NCBI RefSeq assembly: GCF_000373265.1
Contig: NZ_KB890767.1
Coordinates: 248,001-312,000, forward strand
Reading direction: 5' to 3'
Origin: Pontibacter roseus DSM 17521
GTDB taxonomy: Bacteria > Bacteroidota > Bacteroidia > Cytophagales > Hymenobacteraceae
DNA length: 64,000 nt
Under the pieces are notes generated by a model. That model saw only the letters and a list, made by a program, of their open reading frames with translations. It ran no database searches and was not told the DNA's origin. This document shows positions 62,796-64,000 of this stretch, one piece after another. Position numbers and translations under genes: made by a program. Each line of letters begins with the position of its first letter. Position 1 is the stretch's first letter.

Positions 62796-62831
62796 GGCCT
62801 ATGTTTCTGAGGTGAACCAGGGACATAGGCC
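62796..62831 (-). terminator. Candidate terminator between convergent genes
   Basis: GGCCTATGT (62796-62804) pairs with ACATAGGCC (62823-62831), loop 18 nt. Read on the minus strand, after the lipoprotein gene, it is followed by TTTTC, so it better suits that gene. Confidence 0.5.
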
Positions 62832-62854
62832 AAGAGGAGGCTTGTTGAACTTCT

Positions 62855-63322
62855 TTATTTGTTTCCTGCCTTCACGCGTTTGTATATACTATGCGGGGCA
62901 TCGCAGGCTAAGCCATTCTCAGATAATACGTCTGTAGACTTCAGAGACAGATAACTATGGTTAGGCTTACAGCTGAGGTCTAATGGGAATCTGTCTGCGC
63001 TTTCCTTTATTTCTTCATAGGTAAGTACGGCATACGTCTCTCCATCAATCTGCTGTAAAGTATAGGTTCCTGTGCCCTCCGCTCCTGTCGAGCGTGACTT
63101 ACGAAAGGTGCCATCAGCGGACAGAGTATAATACTCCTGATAGGTCAAATCCTCTTCACGCACAATTACTCCTGAAAGCCCAGCATCGTACTCCACTAAC
63201 TGCCAAGTTCCGGTAAAGTCGAGGGGTGTTACTTCATCGTCCTTCTCAGAGTCGCAAGCTGCTGCAAAGGCAATGGCAAAGAGTAGAGTGAATGAGCGTA
63301 GTAGTAGCTTCATATGATGCAT
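62855..63322 (-). CDS. Lipocalin-like lipoprotein
   Basis: 155 residues from the Met at 63322; a Met three codons further in (63313) would also give the lipoprotein signal KLLLRSFTLLFAIAFAAAC. Following the Cys come DSEKDDEVTPLDFTGTWQLVEYD, the GTW start of lipocalin-like (DUF4923/lipocalin_4) proteins of Bacteroidota, and YTLSADGTFRKSRS. Ligand unknown. Confidence 0.75.
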   Translation of the reverse strand: MHHMKLLLRSFTLLFAIAFAAACDSEKDDEVTPLDFTGTWQLVEYDAGLSGVIVREEDLTYQEYYTLSADGTFRKSRSTGAEGTGTYTLQQIDGETYAVLTYEEIKESADRFPLDLSCKPNHSYLSLKSTDVLSENGLACDAPHSIYKRVKAGNK

Positions 63323-63676
63323 CTTAAAGGTTGGTTTTATTACATGACCCGCCAATAAACCTGAAGGTTGCAACGACTTAAAAATATTAAAGAAGATACT
63401 ACCATACTATTGCTAGTCCTTGCCAATTCTATTTGAAGCTTGTCAAAAGTGTGAAACATCATCATTTAAACAATTCCAGCAAGTACAAATAGGACACTTT
63501 TTCCTGAGTTCGTCCTGGAATACCTCTACAAGAACACAGCTAATTATTAGCATAATACCACGAAACCACGCATTATACCCTATATTTACAGGGTTACGTA
63601 CTAAATAGCTATCACCGAAACGTTATACCCTTGCCTGCAGAGGCTGGATAACAATGTTTTACTTAAAAAGATAGCT
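63323..63676. other. Intergenic region lipoprotein gene / beta-barrel gene
   Basis: 354 bp; a + strand ORF at 63420-63608 has no family features and I do not count it as a gene. TATACC copies lie near 63573 and 63624. Nothing else seen. Confidence 0.4.
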
Positions 63677-64000
63677 ATGAAGCGTTTCATCATAACCATA
63701 ATTACCATTTTCGCCTTGGGCACGGCGGCACAGGCGCAGTTTCTGACAGGTGGCGTCAAAGCAGGTGTCGGCTCCTCAAGCGTGGGCGTGCGCGATGTGG
63801 CCAATAACCCACTGCAGTATGCTAAAAAAGAGTCTGTGACCAGCTTCCACGCCGGTGCCTTTGCTCGCGTCAACATTTTAGGCCTTTTCCTACAACCAGA
63901 GGCCATCTTCACACAGACGGGCGGTAAGCTGGAGTCGAGGCCAGACGCGACCATCGTTAGCCAGGTGTCTGAAATTACCTTCAACCGATTGGATGTGCCT
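63677..64000 (+). CDS. Outer-membrane beta-barrel protein, 5' part
   Basis: First 108 codons, running off the window. Signal peptide MKRFIITIITIFALGTAAQAQ, then FLTGGVKAGVGSSSVGV and SFHAGAFARVNILGLFLQPEAIFTQTGGKL, the alternating-strand pattern of the PorT/OMP_b-brl_2 type small barrels of Bacteroidota. Confidence 0.75.
   Translation, partial: MKRFIITIITIFALGTAAQAQFLTGGVKAGVGSSSVGVRDVANNPLQYAKKESVTSFHAGAFARVNILGLFLQPEAIFTQTGGKLESRPDATIVSQVSEITFNRLDVP

Noticed and set aside
1-64000. CRISPR array, IS element, prophage, tRNA or rRNA genes
   Set aside because: No regularly spaced direct repeats, transposase motifs or cloverleaf and rRNA sequences were seen on either strand.

Overview
The window looks like a chromosomal segment of a Bacteroidota species in the Cytophagales, most like Hymenobacteraceae (Pontibacter-like). 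This is an inference from gene content and signals, not from a marker gene. The support is a type IX secretion C-terminal domain on the first protein, a SusC/SusD pair, many Bacteroidota-type lipoproteins, a 14-subunit complex I gene set with a short NuoG, weak or absent Shine-Dalgarno sequences, and TAnnTTTG boxes (Bacteroidota sigma-A -7 element) ahead of many genes. I found no tRNA, rRNA, CRISPR array, transposase or phage gene.

Layout: 1-4 kb holds the end of a secreted SGNH hydrolase, a phosphoribosyltransferase/hydrolase pair, a lipoprotein and endonuclease V. 4.4-7 kb is a YceI / beta-barrel / YceI operon. 7.3-9.9 kb is clpB. 10-16.5 kb holds a DUF4142 lipoprotein, a SpoIIAA-like protein, a secreted esterase, a DUF1275 membrane protein, a HupE/UreJ-like protein and an M1 metallopeptidase. 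16.6-22 kb holds NDH-2, a carboxypeptidase-regulatory-domain protein, an ArsR-type regulator, a YjjG-type HAD phosphatase and the glutamate semialdehyde dehydrogenase gene pruA. 22.2-37 kb is the complex I operon nuoABCDEFGHIJ-KLMN, broken between nuoJ and nuoK by an oppositely oriented lipoprotein gene. 37.6-42 kb is the SusC/SusD pair. 42-48 kb holds aspS, a retropepsin-like protein, a glycerophosphodiesterase, a GT22-like mannosyltransferase and a GtrA protein. 48.3-52.9 kb is an ABC ATPase with a 1210-residue ABC permease fused to an M1 peptidase. 53-64 kb holds a DUF937-like protein, a secreted protein, tadA, superoxide dismutase, a DsbD-like protein, a small orphan protein, a CBS/CorC membrane protein coupled to a hemerythrin protein, a gamma carbonic anhydrase homologue, a radical SAM protein, a RidA protein, a lipocalin-like lipoprotein and the start of an outer-membrane beta-barrel protein.

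The genes are mostly housekeeping and envelope functions: respiration (NDH-2 and complex I side by side), protein and redox quality control (ClpB, DsbD, SOD) and envelope import or export (SusCD, YceI operon, ABC/M1 pair).

The most unusual signal is not a gene. The octamer CTATACCT/AGGTATAG, often extended to GCTATACCTG, recurs about 60 times by eye in 64 kb, on both strands and in genes as well as gaps, against about two expected by chance. It sits as an inverted pair at the apex of a terminator hairpin and again at the aspS stop codon, and as a tandem array in front of a secreted esterase gene. This resembles the behaviour of DNA uptake sequences or of cyanobacterial HIP1. I know of no such element described for this group.
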